Positions 1 through 13,700 of a DNA stretch of 64,000 nt are shown here, piece by piece. Below the pieces are notes generated by a model. It saw nothing but the letters and a program-made list of their open reading frames with translations, was not told the origin of the DNA and searched no databases. How positions within the stretch are numbered: position 1 is the first letter of the stretch; each line of letters starts with the position of its first letter. Source of the DNA: Galaxea fascicularis. Its lineage: Eukaryota > Cnidaria > Anthozoa > Scleractinia > Euphylliidae. The stretch covers positions 16,989,175 to 17,053,174 of the forward strand of contig OX419347.1 of assembly GCA_948470475.1 (NCBI GenBank), in the 5' to 3' direction. The position numbers were made by a program, and so were the translations under genes.

Positions 1-24
1 GGCTTCATTCTACTCGTAGAGGAA

Positions 25-209
25 CAGGCCCGTAGGGTGGGGTTCGAGGGGTTCAAACGAACCCCCTAAAATTTTTGAAGTCGGCATTTTTTGGGAGTTG
101 AAAAGATAAAAAAATCAGACCCCCCTAGAGGCTCGCGCCTCTGGCGCTAAAAAATACCTCCCAAAACATAAAAGAACCCCCCCTCAACAGAATCCACCCT
201 ACGGGCCTG
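25..209. mobile_element. MITE-like foldback element with 16-bp terminal inverted repeats
   Basis: The first 16 bases (caggcccgtagggtgg, 25-40) and the last 16 (194-209) are perfect reverse complements. The pentamer aggaa lies directly outside both ends (20-24 and 210-214) and fits a target-site duplication. The interior is non-coding, with runs of C and A. Terminal repeats plus a short direct repeat and no ORF are typical of a non-autonomous DNA transposon; the superfamily is not determined. Confidence 0.65.
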
Positions 210-1689
210 AGGAAAATAACTAGGATGTCAGTATCTTTATGATTCACAATATCGGTGTACTTGACACGAAATTAAAAAAGAGACTTTCTCTGCTCTCGAG
301 CTCTCTGCGTAACCTTTTGCCAGAACTGGGTCATTCCAGAATACCAGTATGTTGTCCAGTACGCGGACAGTTGAAAAGCAATTTCAATTTTTCAGTGACA
401 CAGTTCTTTATTTCTAGCAAACAAACTATCCCGAAAGGAGCTGAACTGATTCCTTTGGAAAGCATTTAGCTTGCGAAACACTTACAGAAGGCGCCGTTAT
501 GTTCAGGCCAGTGAAATTTTCATGGCTAATACACTTTTCACCACGTTGAAACGCTTTGTGTTCAAGTAAGGGACTCTTAAAGTGTGATATTATCGAAGGC
601 ACCGTTGGAAGTTTGAAAAGACAATTCTCAAAAGGTCAAGCGGTCAGAACATTGATTAATTCTACCCGAAATTTAATTTTTGTAAAATAACGGAGGTCAG
701 GAATTTTCAGTAAATTCTGACTTCGTATGCCCAGTATCCGGAATTTTTTTTTTCTTTACTGTTTAAAATCGTTGTATAAGCTGCGTTAATTGTGCGTATA
801 AGATTAATTTCATATCCTTAACTATAATCTTAACTTAGGATATGCATGTAACGTCGTCCTATGTAACTCTTTAAGGAAACTTTCCTCATTTATCTGTCGA
901 GGCGATTTATTTTCCGCGTGAGTATGGGAGTGGCTACATTTTGTATAACCGCAATCGGAAGTAAAAACAGGTAGTACGTGCAAGAAAGCAAATTAACGAC
1001 GAATTCAGTCATAAGATTTTCTTGATTCACAGTTTCACAACCAACAGCAGCTGAGTCCGCTGAGCATATTACCAATTCTGTTTTTTTAAAATGGAAAACC
1101 AGCCGACTCCACAAACCAGCCCTTCAGCTGTTCGTCTGTTGGCTATTTCGATTCAGGAAAGAAAACCGGAAAACAGTATCCTCTGGAAACGAGAAAATGA
1201 CTGACTAAACAATTTAAAGCGTCGCCATCGAGGCAGTCGAAGTGAACCCAAGGTAACAGAACACCGTACCCCTTCTAAAGATACCTATTCTACTAGCGAT
1301 AGGACAGACATTAGGCTTGCAAGCAGGCTAGTACGGGTGTTCAGTATCATCGGAGTTCAGACCGTTTGGTGTGCAGTTGAATCGATTCAAACGGACTGAG
1401 TCACTTTCGCTTTCCAAAGCGTGTTTCACCTAAAAGGTCAAGGGACTGAAAATAGCGTTGTGCGGAAGATAAGTTCATTTGACGGGATACAGCTAAACCC
1501 ATAGCAATTCATACTTGTCCCTTCGACAGTCGTAATACTTACCGAGAGACATATCTACAGCCAGTCTAAACTGCTAGCAGGATCACATTATCGCCGCTTT
1601 CGCTTTCTCTTAGCTGCAGTGGTTTGTCAAAGACAGACGCAGTTATTCCGAGAAACAACTACGTCATAAGTGCAGTCAGGTAAATTGCA

Positions 1690-2100
1690 ACTCTATGCTA
1701 ATGGTTACCTCGTTAACTACTAGTTATTCGACCAATTGTCGGTTAACTACTGATGTTAGTTAACTATTAACTTTGATTTTCCTACAGGGAAAAATATTGC
1801 ATCATAAGCCCAATTTTCTTTACCTTAGCACGCCAATCAATTTTGGGGGTCGGACTTTAATAAAACCAAGGTATAAATTGTCAGTTTTCACCTTGTCACG
1901 CAGCGGAACAGGCAAATGTCACGAAATAGCTTCGCCGCCAGGAAAAACACTTTGCTGCTTTTATTAAAAACAATAATCGTATTCACTATAAATTACTTAA
2001 CTGTTTACTTTTTATTTATCAGTTAACTACTAATTTTTGGGCCAAATATCAGTTAACTATTTTTTGTGCTAATTGTCAGTTAACTGTTAACCCAATTAGC
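1690..2100. repeat. Imperfect inverted-repeat element with repeated GTTAACT motifs
   Basis: The left part (about 1695-1770) and right part (about 2010-2100) each carry several copies of the palindromic core gttaac, usually as gttaacta or agttaact. The outer ends resemble each other in inverted orientation (ctaatggtta on the left, taacccaattag on the right). The centre has no convincing coding potential. It could be a degenerate foldback transposon or a cluster of GTTAAC sites recognised by a homeodomain-type factor. The element interpretation is preferred because the clusters sit symmetrically at the ends. Confidence 0.4.
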
Positions 2101-2328
2101 ATCCTCACATATGAATACCAATACATTGTAACGTGCTAAAATTCATGTCAAAATGTCTTTAAATTACATATTCCCAATAAGATACATTCAAAATTGAGTA
2201 AATTCCCGCACAGTTTCGATGTCTTTTCAATCAAACCTCCGGAGAAACGCCATTGGGGTTACATAAAATGTTTGTTTATTGCTGTGTTGGCCTCAATTGC
2301 AGTTCCACGCCGTAACTACCTTTTTTAT

Positions 2329-2672
2329 AAATAAAACACAAACAGCGGAGATAAACATAGTAAACCAACGCATTTTATATAGACTTGACGTTTCGTATGC
2401 TAGGCAACATACATTTTCAAAAGTGACCGTTACAATTTTTTGAACACTGTTTATATACTTTTAAGACAAGGGTCTGGAACCGAGATTAAGAAAAACTATC
2501 TTAACAGTAAATATGTAAAAGGATACACCTTATCAATAAAGCAACAACTTCTCACTACTAATGTTTGCATTAAAAGCTGGCTTAAGTTCTTGGATAAATA
2601 AGGTTTCCTTAATTTTGCAATGATAATCGGTTTTGCCCGACGCTGTTTATCTCCGCTGTTTGTGTTTTATTT
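2329..2672. repeat. Long-spaced 29-bp perfect inverted repeat
   Basis: Bases 2329-2357 and 2644-2672 are perfect reverse complements over 29 bp (core acaaacagcggagataaa), about 286 bp apart. The enclosed DNA is AT-rich and non-coding. It is probably a foldback element or two inverted fragments of one dispersed repeat. A retrotransposon remnant begins about 100 bp downstream, so this may be a composite repeat cluster. Confidence 0.55.
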
Positions 2673-2768
2673 TTAATCAAGCTACGATGGCCTAACAACA
2701 AGAGTTTATATGATACCTTTTTTATATTTGAGATTATATCTCACACTCGCTTGAGACTGTAAAATACC

Positions 2769-2902
2769 ACTTTTTACAGAAAAATTGTTGTCCATCACCA
2801 GCCTGTCCTCTTTGCGATACCCCTGTTGAAGACCCTAAACATCATTTATTTCCTTGTCCAACCGTTTATGTTAACTTCTATTTCTTTGTATGTTTTGTTT
2901 GA
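2769..2902 (+). pseudogene. 3' remnant of a non-LTR retrotransposon ORF (C-terminal zinc knuckle)
   Basis: Forward translation of this stretch gives a short open segment containing ACPLCDTPVEDPKHHLFPC and then a stop. The Cys-x2-Cys ... His-x-His/Cys arrangement with CPLC and H-H-L-F-x-C is the pattern at the C-terminus of many non-LTR retrotransposon reverse-transcriptase polyproteins. No reverse-transcriptase core is seen upstream. An A/T-rich tail (about 2990-3018) follows, as expected for a 5'-truncated LINE insertion. It is a dead fragment, and the family cannot be assigned. Confidence 0.6.
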
Positions 2903-3201
2903 TCATCACGTGTGGAGGTATTTTTATTTTCTTGGCATCCATTGTAAACAGCATACGTTCTCTACATGAGCTCTTTTTTGTTGTAATAAATATTGTTTAA
3001 ATAATAATAAAAAAAAATCTCAGCCTCGGGTTTATTCTTAAAATTTCGCAAATTCCATCCTCGATATTCTCATGAAATATATTCTTATAAAAATAATTGT
3101 GCATGTTTATTAGTTTTATTGATATCATTCACCCAACAGAAAATGGTACTATGTCCGTAAATTGGAATTATAAATCTTCTCATGTGGCTTCTATTTCGCT
3201 T

Positions 3202-3247
3202 CCCTGCTGGCAGAGCTCCTTGTTAGTAATGAGCTCTGCCAGCAGGG
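3202..3247. repeat. 46-bp hairpin flanked by 9-bp direct repeats
   Basis: Arms 3202-3218 (ccctgctggcagagctc) and 3231-3247 are perfect 17-bp reverse complements around a 12-base loop. The 9-mer ctatttcgc occurs just outside both arms (3191-3199 and 3250-3258). A hairpin between short direct repeats suggests a very short foldback insertion or a transposon excision or solo-end relic rather than a terminator, since there is no adjacent gene. Confidence 0.6.
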
Positions 3248-4516
3248 TACTATTTCGCAGTTAAACAGTTGTATAATTTTGATAAGAAGGGTTTGTATGG
3301 AATCTTAAAAATTTCAGTTATGGTCGTTGTAGTCGGAATCTGCCCTTATTACTTTATGAAAATACTCTAAGAACAAATGAATTTCAAATTAAAAGACATT
3401 TTCAAAATCCAGCCTCCGCGGTGGAGTTACATGGGTTCCGCAAAGTCGACCAAAATCCCATTCATTTTCTGTAATTTTAGTCCCCAACCAAGATGACCTT
3501 AGAAACCGTGAAAAGGTCTATTTGACATATGATGGTAATTGAGCTGAGTGGAGTGCAAATTGCGTTCTCGTCCGATTTTGAAATCACGCATATGATTTGA
3601 GACCAAAAGTTCAATTACCACTTTATTACACCCACTTTGAAATCACACAGGTTTTTGTCAATATTAATAATTACTCAATGTGCCCTTCAGGAAAACCGGT
3701 TTTGAATTTCGATAGGCTTAAAAAGGGATGTGATTTAGAGCAAAAAATAGTGCAGTTTGTGAATAAATTGCGCTGTTGAGAGCCAATCAGATTGCAAGAA
3801 TATTGGTTTCAAAATGGGTGCAGTAAGTGCTGTAACTATTTGGTAAAACTAGCTTTTTTAATTTATCAATCTTGTTAAATCCCTGATGAAGTCTGTACTT
3901 CAGTATCCTGTGTTTTAATATTCAAACTTACTGTAAATTAGTCATGTTGTAACTTGAGACTACAGTCTTGACTACAGTTTTGGCTGTAATTATCCACCCT
4001 AATGTGATCAGACGAAACCAGTCGGCCGATAAAAACAAAGTTGTGAGGGTCTGTTGCCGTGTGGTGCTTACTAGTTTGTAGTTAAAAAAAAAAGTGTCGA
4101 TCGACAGTTAATAATTAAGTGTCCATACGTTCTGTCACAGGATGCCAGCGTATAGAGGCCATATTGGTCTTCACTCGGCCTTCCAGGAACGCTGGAGGTG
4201 AGGGTTGCGTATGATACGACATTTTTAGATTCGTGCCTTTCAAAGAAAGCCCGAGTAAAAAAGTGAAAAGAACTTCCACCGTGCGTTACACATCGTTATC
4301 GAATGTTGTTATGGTAACAATGGTCACGCTGAATGTATAATTTAGATCGTCAGAATATGAATAATCACCAAAACATTTTTCACAAAGTGAACTTCTTCCA
4401 CTATCAATGGAGACTACACGTCGGCACATTGAATGTTAGAATGCGCTCAAAATGAATAAAAGAAGACGGCAAATATCGTCTTCTTTCTTGGAAGCGAAAG
4501 TAGTCTATTTCTCGTC

Positions 4517-7500
4517 ATGGAGATGCCACTGCCGTCTCGAACGCCGCCAGTTACCAGTCTTACCACAAACCCACAAAAGGAATTCGTTGAAAATTCGTCT
4601 GCTGTGACGAAAAGCAACCAAAATCTACTTGAAACCAGCGCAGTGGATGGTGATCGCGACCATCAAGGAAAGGAAAGTGAATGTGCGGGATCTGTTGGCG
4701 AGGATTTTGATGAAGATGAAGAGCAGGTTTCAAGCCCTCTTAAAGTTCGAATGGTTCACAAAGGTCAAGGCAATAGGCGCACAGGGAACTATTCAAATAG
4801 GAAGAAAGCTTTTCGTAAACGCCGTGTCACAGCTAATTTATCTGGAACAAAGTATGATATCGGTAAGACAAACTTCAGAATTTTATCGGTGCATGTCGAC
4901 TCATATGGCGACCGAGATACCGCGGCTTGCAGGACAGTTACATGTATCTGCGACCTTGAAATTGCCAAGGTTACAGCATTAGCACTAAGCAGAATTTCTT
5001 GACCACGTACAGTTCAACATAGCTCAAATATTTTAGCATTTTATTTAATATTTCTACAGATTTTAAGCTATTTCGACTTATTGTAGAGATAGCTTTGATT
5101 TCTTGAGGCAAAGTAGAGTAAATTGTCTCGACCATTGTAGAGAACTCCGACCATTCCAAAATACCTTAATTAATCCTTTGTCCCGAACGTGTTTTGCCAT
5201 CTCAGCTTACCTTGCTAAGTAAACTTTTGAAATAATTATTCAAATGAATAAACATGGACGCGTTGATCATGCCTGACCTTTCCAGTTTATATAGCGTACA
5301 TACTGTATTTTCTTTTTTCACATGAACAACCAAACGCGGGTTTAAACTTCAATAATTAAGTAGATTAAGTTAATAACTGCACAATGTGAATACGATACGA
5401 GCTATTATTGTAATACTAGCACTGCAGTTTCAAATTCTGAGATGTACATGGACTGATAATCAATCAAAGCCATCACGTCGTGATGGTAAGCCTGATAATA
5501 TCAAGGATAAGAAGCCGGACAGGTTGATCCAAACAAACATCCGTTAAGTCTTTCTTGGCCAAATGTAAAAATAAAATCTTGGATAACGTTGTTAATTGAT
5601 TCAGATTAAGCCATTCAAGCTTGGAAAGAAGGGCGCGCGGGCATGTCAACCACGTTACATAATTATATTTCCTGAAAAGACACTACACAACTGCTGTTTG
5701 CTGATTCGTTTTGAGAGAACAGTGATTTTTAATTTAGTATCAGCATGTTAAGGTTTGCTTTTTGTTTTTTTCTTGGTGATGATGGGTAAAAAAATAATGT
5801 TTTCTTTTTTCTGTTGTAGTTCGTAAAGTTTGTCTTCAAACTGGAATGTACATTACAAGAGATGATGACTTCAATAGGTAAAAACAATTAACACAGGAAC
5901 GTTTGTGCAGGTGGAAAATGAAATACAATTTTGATCATAATTATTTTTCACTTTTCTAAAAAAAAGTCAAATTTGCACCTGATTTGTCTCACATACAAGT
6001 AATAATTATTAACTATGTGATCATTAACTTTATGTTACTGTAATGATAAAAACTGTCGGTACTTGTACATGCTTTACATTTTTACATGGAGATTGAAAAC
6101 TTTTTGCACTTGATGCATGTACATGTAAGTACAGTTGTTACAGATTATAGTTCTCTGTTCACATACATCTTTGTATGTTTTATAAAGCACTAAATTTTTT
6201 TTCTAGTTTTCTTGTATGGAGTGACTCTGCAGTTCCTGTGGAAAGGATTATTGAACTGAAGTCTTTTCAGGTGCAATTATGTGTTATGTTTCTGTGTATT
6301 AAACTTCTTTTGTTGCTAATGTTATCAAATGGAGAATGATCCTTGCAGTTATACATTGTAATAGAGAGTGAATTGTCAATTGACTCTGTTAACATTGTGA
6401 TCCATTTGTTGATTTTTACTTGTTTTTTGAGACAAAGCTTATTTAGTTTATAGTAAATGCGCTTTAGGTATTGTTAATACCAATTTCAAGTTCAGCGTAA
6501 ATTTGAATGATGAATAACCAGAGTTTACCCAATTAACAAGTAAGATATTTTTTTATGAAGGCAGGAGGGTAGGGTGCTTTTGGGTTGTGACAAAAGGTAT
6601 GAGTATCTAACACTATCTTTGGTGATTGTTCAATGTGCACAAATAATCAGTTAATACCATTATTTTTATTTTCACTTTCAAGAAAATTAATCATTTCCCA
6701 AGTATGGGGGAAATTTGCAGGAAGGATAATCTTGCTCGAAACATGGCAAAGTAAGTATTGCACTTAATTTGACTGATATAATGTAACTTGTACTTGCTGC
6801 AATGTTATTGTCAACAATGATTTTTGGATATTTTGTTTGTGTCTAGTTACAGATCATACTGGCCATGTTAGTTAAAACTAAATTTTTTATTGCATTTTTT
6901 TACTTTTCTAACTTTTTGGAGGCTGTCAAGTTGAGATAAATGTGTAAGACTAAGTAGTTATTTAAGTCGTAGTCATAATTAAGAAATTACAGGTAATAAG
7001 GTTATTAATTTATTCTTTTTTGTCTATTTTTATTTGTTTATTCATTTGATTTAGAATACAGAGAGCTCACCCAGAGGAATACAACTTCGTTCCCCAAACT
7101 TGGGTTCTGCCAGCTGAATATCCTTTATGTAATCATGAATGTTGTTACGATCATGAGCACAAGCAGTGTGACACTCACAACAGGGCTGTTAAATCTGGAA
7201 TTGGTATTAAGGTCATTAACACTTACCTTTTTAATGCACACACATTTTTCCTGTATGAATCAAAGTACATTGTACAATGTATGTACCAGGGTTTGCATTT
7301 TTCTCAGGGAAATTGCGGCGTAAAGGGCTATGAAGAATTATCAAGTGATATGTAAAGGGTCATGCATACATCATAATAATCAGTGGAGCCCTTCATTCCT
7401 TTGTATGGTAAAATTGGAAAAGACGAATATGATAAATCTATCTGATCCTATTACCCCCCCCCCCCCCCCCTCTCCACCACAGGCTTGGAGGTGTCAACAA

Positions 7501-10500
7501 GACAGTCATCACTGAGCATGTAGGTGTCATAACAATGGGGCCGGCAAACCAGCTTGAGGCCTGTATGAAAGAAATCTACATCCTAAAGGGCATACCTGCT
7601 GTAGCTTAGTAATGAACAGATCTTGTTGAAGTCTCACATCTTGGAATTCAGTCAAGGCTCCTTAACCACTGCTCAGGTATGCCACATTTCAAGGATACTG
7701 CAGAGAACTTAAGAAGAGAAAGAAACATAAAACGTTCATTGTTAAGCCAGCCAATGGCGCTATGGGAAATGGGTGAGTCACTAACAATAGTCCTACTCAA
7801 TCTATTCAATGTGTTAGTGAGGTTATCTTTTTCTTCCCATCTGTATAGAAATAAACAGTAATTTTTCTGTGGGTATAAGTGTTTCTGTTATAAAAATATT
7901 TTGCAACAGTTAGTTAACCAGTGATATTTATTTGCTAATTCCTACAACATAACATAATACAACCTCCCAGCAAATCTATACTATAGTGCCACCACAAACT
8001 GTAAATATCTGTGATGCTGAATACAGTGTATTAATTTTTTTTATGACAGATAAATAGTCAGTCTCACTGACTTTCTTTTATTCAGCTGCTGTGGTTTCTT
8101 TTGAGTTTTTATAGACATCAACCAGCAGAAAAAGCTTATCATGAAAATCTAGCTTCAACTTCAATTTTTTTTTAAATCCTCACTTATTTCCCTCACACCC
8201 ACGAAAACTGCAAACTATAAACATCTAAACCAGGAACGTACACTGACAACTCACAATGTGTTCTTGATTTTAGAATTTCTTTGATTAGAAATGGAGATAG
8301 AGTCCCATCCCATGAGCAGATAGTCATACAAGAATATATTGACAGAGTAAGTGAGACTCATAATTATTTTATGGTGGATGTAATGTGGTGTTAAAAGTAT
8401 TTTTCAAATAATGTGTTTTCCTGTCAAACTATAGCCATTTCTTCTCGAGGGATTCAAGTTTGACCTTAGAGTTTATGTGTTGGTGACATCCTGTGACCCA
8501 TTGCGAATATTCCTTTACAACGATGGATTGGTGAGTAATTACATTTACAGTTATTTCAGATGTACAGCATATTATTATACTAGACAATGGCCTGGTACTA
8601 TTGCACCTGATCCCATCTTCATAACAGATGTAATGATACAACTAATGAATATTAATTTTGCTGTATGAACCTTAATCACATTCTGCTTCAATACATGCAT
8701 AGCATCACATGATTTTCTTTTGTCAATAAATTTATTTAATTTGGAGAGTTATATTGTGTTACTGTTCTCTTTAAGGTTCGTATGGGGACAGAGGTTTATC
8801 AAGCCCCTTCTGATGAAAATTTGGTGAGAGTGAAAAATTTATAACTACAGTAATATAAAACCAAAGGTTCATTCATACATGTATAATTTTTACAATCAAC
8901 TGATGAAAGCTGTCTTATAACTGCATCTGTCAGTATTCACCTTTTTCTTAACTTTTTACAGGATGAACTATTCATGCACCTTACTAATTATTCAATCAAC
9001 AAACATAATGAGAACTTTGAACGTGATGATAGTGATGACAGTGGAAGTAAAAGGTGGGCATTGTCTTAACTTTCTAAAAATGAATTCAATCACATGCATA
9101 CACTCTATGAACATGTACAGAAAAAAATATTATTCCAGAAACTATTAAAAAAAAGTTTTCTTTACACATCCTTTTAGGTCTTTAAAGTTTTTGAATGAGT
9201 GGCTCCAATCAATGGATTATGATATGAATTTCCTCTGGCACAACATAACAGTAAGTTACTTGAGTAAAGTATTACAATATCTGAAAATTGCTTTAATGCA
9301 GCTGTCATGGAGTTTGGATTCTAGTTAACTGTAGAACTGTAGTAAAAGCCCCAGCTTTAAAACAAAGCAAGTTAATATTTTGCCAACTGTACTGGTGTAG
9401 TGAGGACTCTTCACCGGCGTACATGACTTGATTAAGCTCTCTTAATTAAGCAATAAAATGTAAGTGTAGTGGTACGAAAAGATAAAAAAGTTACAAGAGG
9501 TATTTCTATATTTTTTAAATCTAAAACCCTTCACAAGTAGAAATTTTTGTTAGCAGAAAATGGGCTGAGAAAAGCAAACACAATAATAATTGAAAACATG
9601 TCCACAGTGCGGTTCTAGATTTACCATAAACTTAATGACAATATTACAATAATATACAGGAAATAAAATTATAATGAAATAATGTAATACTACAAAAGCC
9701 TGAAGTGTTGTATTGACATTACTATGTACACAAAGTTGGAAAGAAAATAATGGCAGTACATATTTTTATAAAACGTTTTTTTAAGAGATAATAACATTAC
9801 CAATGACCTATTCTAACTTTCTGTTTCGTACTTTTCTTTCTGTGTATTTAGGACGTCCTTGTAAAGACTCTCATAGTGGCTCAGCCTCACATCCTTCATT
9901 CATATCGTATGTGCCGTCCCGGTACGCCTCCAGGGAGCGATAGCGTGTGTTTTGAAGTTCTTGGATTTGACATCTTATTGGATCGAAAGCTTAGACCGTG
10001 GCTTTTAGAAGTAAGGCTTATCATACAGAGCCATAACGTTTTCACTGGAAAATATCGACCCACGCTCACCGGTTACACGTGAAAAATGTTTATATAGTTT
10101 CGTTCACTAGGAAGTGCGCTTATTTCTTGGCTAATTTTTGTGCCTTTTGATAATAACGAAACGGTGACAAATGTAAATGATATGATTATATTAAAGCCCA
10201 CTGATACCTTAGCTGAAAACGCAGGTTAATGAACGTTTAGCTTGAAAATTTGATATCCCCAGAACTGAAACAATGCACCATGCTGCCATTTTTTTCGTCG
10301 CAGTGGTCGACCGATAGCATTGACCACGTGACTCTGATTTCCCGCGCTTTGCGATTGGGTACTTGGTTTTGCACGAGAATTTTCTTGGAATTTCTATGAA
10401 AGTTTCTTGGAAAAAAAAGAAAACCAGAAACGGAATGCTACGTTTACTTCAGTTTCACTGTGTATATTATGTTTTATGGGCTATTGTATAAATAAATAAA

Positions 10501-13500
10501 TAAATAAATAAATACTTAATTGACCACTCCCCTAGAGGGGCTTTTCAGGGACAATGAAACAAATCATACAAATGAACACAACAGAGTTAAGAATCCCAAC
10601 TGGCGGGAGGCAGACCAGTTGGCTATTTACAAGGAAGATCCGAGGAGTTGAACCAGGCACGAACCCAGAACAACACCAGCTAGTGGCTAGAGCGGGATTT
10701 GAACCCGGGCCACCGCATCGAAATCCAGCGCCCTAAACCACTCGGCCATCCTCCTCCTCTGTGGTATTTTGGCGCTTTCCAATTACATCGGCATGTCACA
10801 ACGTCAAGGGTCGGGCTCGCAAGTGGTCAGTACGTTATCTTAGCAAAAGTTAACCGCACCGAAATCATGATTACGACTTGATTTCTGAAACTGAAAGTCG
10901 CTCTTGGTTTGGCTTGATCAGACTTTATGATACTCCTCTACCGAATCCGTGTCAGAGACAAGAAGGGGATTTGTTTCCTCGCGGTTTACAATTGAGAGAG
11001 TAACAAAGACTTCTGAAACGAATTTTTCACTGCTTTTTATTTGATCAATTGAGCCAACGTAAATTTGGTGACATTTTTTTGGTTTGTTTGGTTTCAGACA
11101 AATTTGAAACGGTGTCATTTATTCATTTTTCACAGGTTAACCGTTCGCCAAGTTTTGGCACTGATACGAAACTAGATAGCGAAATCAAAGGAGGGGCGTT
11201 ATCCGACACATTCAACTTACTTAACATCAGGTATTTGTCATGCACTCAAGTCCAACTAAGCCGCAAGTCGAGAGATGTCCCCCTGCCCCCTCCCCCCCCC
11301 CCCCACACACACACGCACACAGACCAGAGACCCCGTAGCTTTCCAGACGCTGTCTGTGATTAGAGAACAAAATAGTAGATGATACAAATGAATTCAATAC
11401 CCCTATCCCTGATAACAAAAGAAGCTACAGGTCATAGGGACCAATGAAATTATAGGTCTGGAAGAGCTAGCTACAGGATTATTCCGCAAGTCAGGTAAAG
11501 TACACCTGGCAGAGAAATAAACTTGTGTTTTCCTCGTTCCAGGGCAAGTGACAAGAGACGAGGTATAGCGGCAGAGAAAGCAGAATCACAGAAACGATTA
11601 CTTATGCAGCCGAAGAGGAACGAGTACTCCATGTCGGTAAGGGCAACATCCACCGTGAAACACCATCGTGAATACTAATTACGTGACTCCTCTTCATGCA
11701 AAGCTAGTTCCACACGAGGAAATTGATCACAACGTTGGCAAGTCAGTACCTGACGGTCATTTTGAACTGCTTGCCAGTGTTAACAGGTTTTCAGTGAACC
11801 CCTTTGTAAAAAAAACCCTAAAACACCATTTGAACGAGGGAGCCTACCAAAGTCGTTTTGACGAAACGTTCCGAAGTTACATTTGCTCTCTGTGTATCGT
11901 CATTTGAGCGACTCTTTAGTTCGTAGTCACCGACTTGTTCTATATAGAAGGGATTATCAAATACTGATAATATTTATGTATGTGCAGTCCTTAACGTTAC
12001 CTTGTAGCTTGAGAAAACAACACTTTCTGGCATCAAATGCCTACAAGTGTTGAAATGCACGAACAGGTAAAAGTCATCAAGTCACGTAAGTTGCTCACGT
12101 GGGACCAGCCCAAAAGGGTATTAATTTACCTGAAGATGTTAACTTATCCCTGGAAATTTCATTTTTTCTTTGACAGGAACTGGAAAAGAAAAAGATGATT
12201 TTAAACAAACGACGGAAAGAGCTGGTGAGTTGTAGGTGTAAAGAGACGTTAACTTTGTGCAGAGGAATTTACAGCGGACTTGGGGCAATTTTCGAATTGG
12301 CGGCCAATTCGAAATTTGCCCCATGTCCGCGCAAGGGCACAGAAACGGGACAGGAGGAGGAGAGGTCGGGAGGGGTGCCATTCTTGTGGGTCTTGTTTAG
12401 GTTTCCTTTTCAACTCGTAGTCGGTTTTATTATTTGTCACAGAAAGAAAGACTGAACCACATAAGGAGAGAGGCTGCGAGGGAAGAATTTGAGAACATGA
12501 ATATGGTGAGTAGATCTGCAGAGTCCTTACGTTGTTATTGAATACTTTTAGATTTGAGTGCAAGTACAAAATCGACTAAGAGTACAACTTTCAAAACCTC
12601 ACACTTTCTTATCGGTCCCTTGCTGGGCAGATAAGGCGATTATTCAAAACATGCATCTTTCAACCTGATTTGATAGAAAACTCCAACTGATGTTATCACA
12701 ACAGGCTTGAAGTTTCTGTGTTCGGTCACTGAAAAATGTTGAACAGAAACCGGCCCGGGATGGTGTTTAGAGTAAATACGGTGGATATCACCGTCCCAGA
12801 AATTATAACACTCTGCTTTTTAAATCAAACTCCAAATACTCCATGTAGATGGATGATCGTGATCTCTTTTTTTTTTAATTTGCGCAATTTAAAAAACGCA
12901 TTTTAACCACCTGCTTTCTTCATCGATTTGGCCCCTTTATAACTCTGTTCAGTCGGGTAACACATGTAGTTTTTTGCGCGACTACTACTTCCAGGAGCAG
13001 ACAAACTGTGTATAATAATGTGCGATTAAACGGAAAGGTGCCTACTTAGGGGTCTTACATTGTAAGAACGTCCTTTTTATTCAATTTTAGGGGAATTTTC
13101 GAAGAATTTACCCTCCAGAAGATAAAACAAGACGAGAAAAGTACAACGGTCTGTTAGCCGATGCCTTTAAACTCTTCTTGTCTGGTAAGTCTTAGTAAGA
13201 TGTAGTTTACAACTATTGCCTCCATTCACTCACTGTGTCCCGTTGGAAGAGCTTTCTTTATAATCCTTACGGTAACCAATTTCATCAATTTTTACTTTAG
13301 GAAGAGCTGCATCTCTTCAAAAGGACGGTAATCAACCATTCAGTACTCTCAGGGTAGGTCCATGTAATGTAAATGGTTAGAATTGTTTAGAATGAGTAGG
13401 ATTCACCAAAAGTGAATTCTTACTCCTCCTTCCCCTCCCTCTCTAGTTCTCCCCTTCCCCGTCTCCCAACTCCCCCACCCCCACCCCCACCTCCACCTCC

Positions 13501-13660
13501 CCTCATCCACCCAATATGTCTAATCCTTAAATCTCCTCTTTTGTAGGAAGAGGAAATCCTTGACCTATTAGAGCAGTGTGAGGCTGACGAAACCATAACA
13601 TTTGACATTAAATCTGGAAACCGTCCAATGAGTAAAGGGCCAAAGGTAAGAAAACATTTA

Positions 13661-13700
<40 letters not shown>

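Noticed and set aside
10695..10760. Stand-alone tRNA gene on the minus strand
   Set aside because: Boxes A and B are present but there is no closing acceptor stem, and the sequence continues into a SINE body and an (ATTT)n tail.
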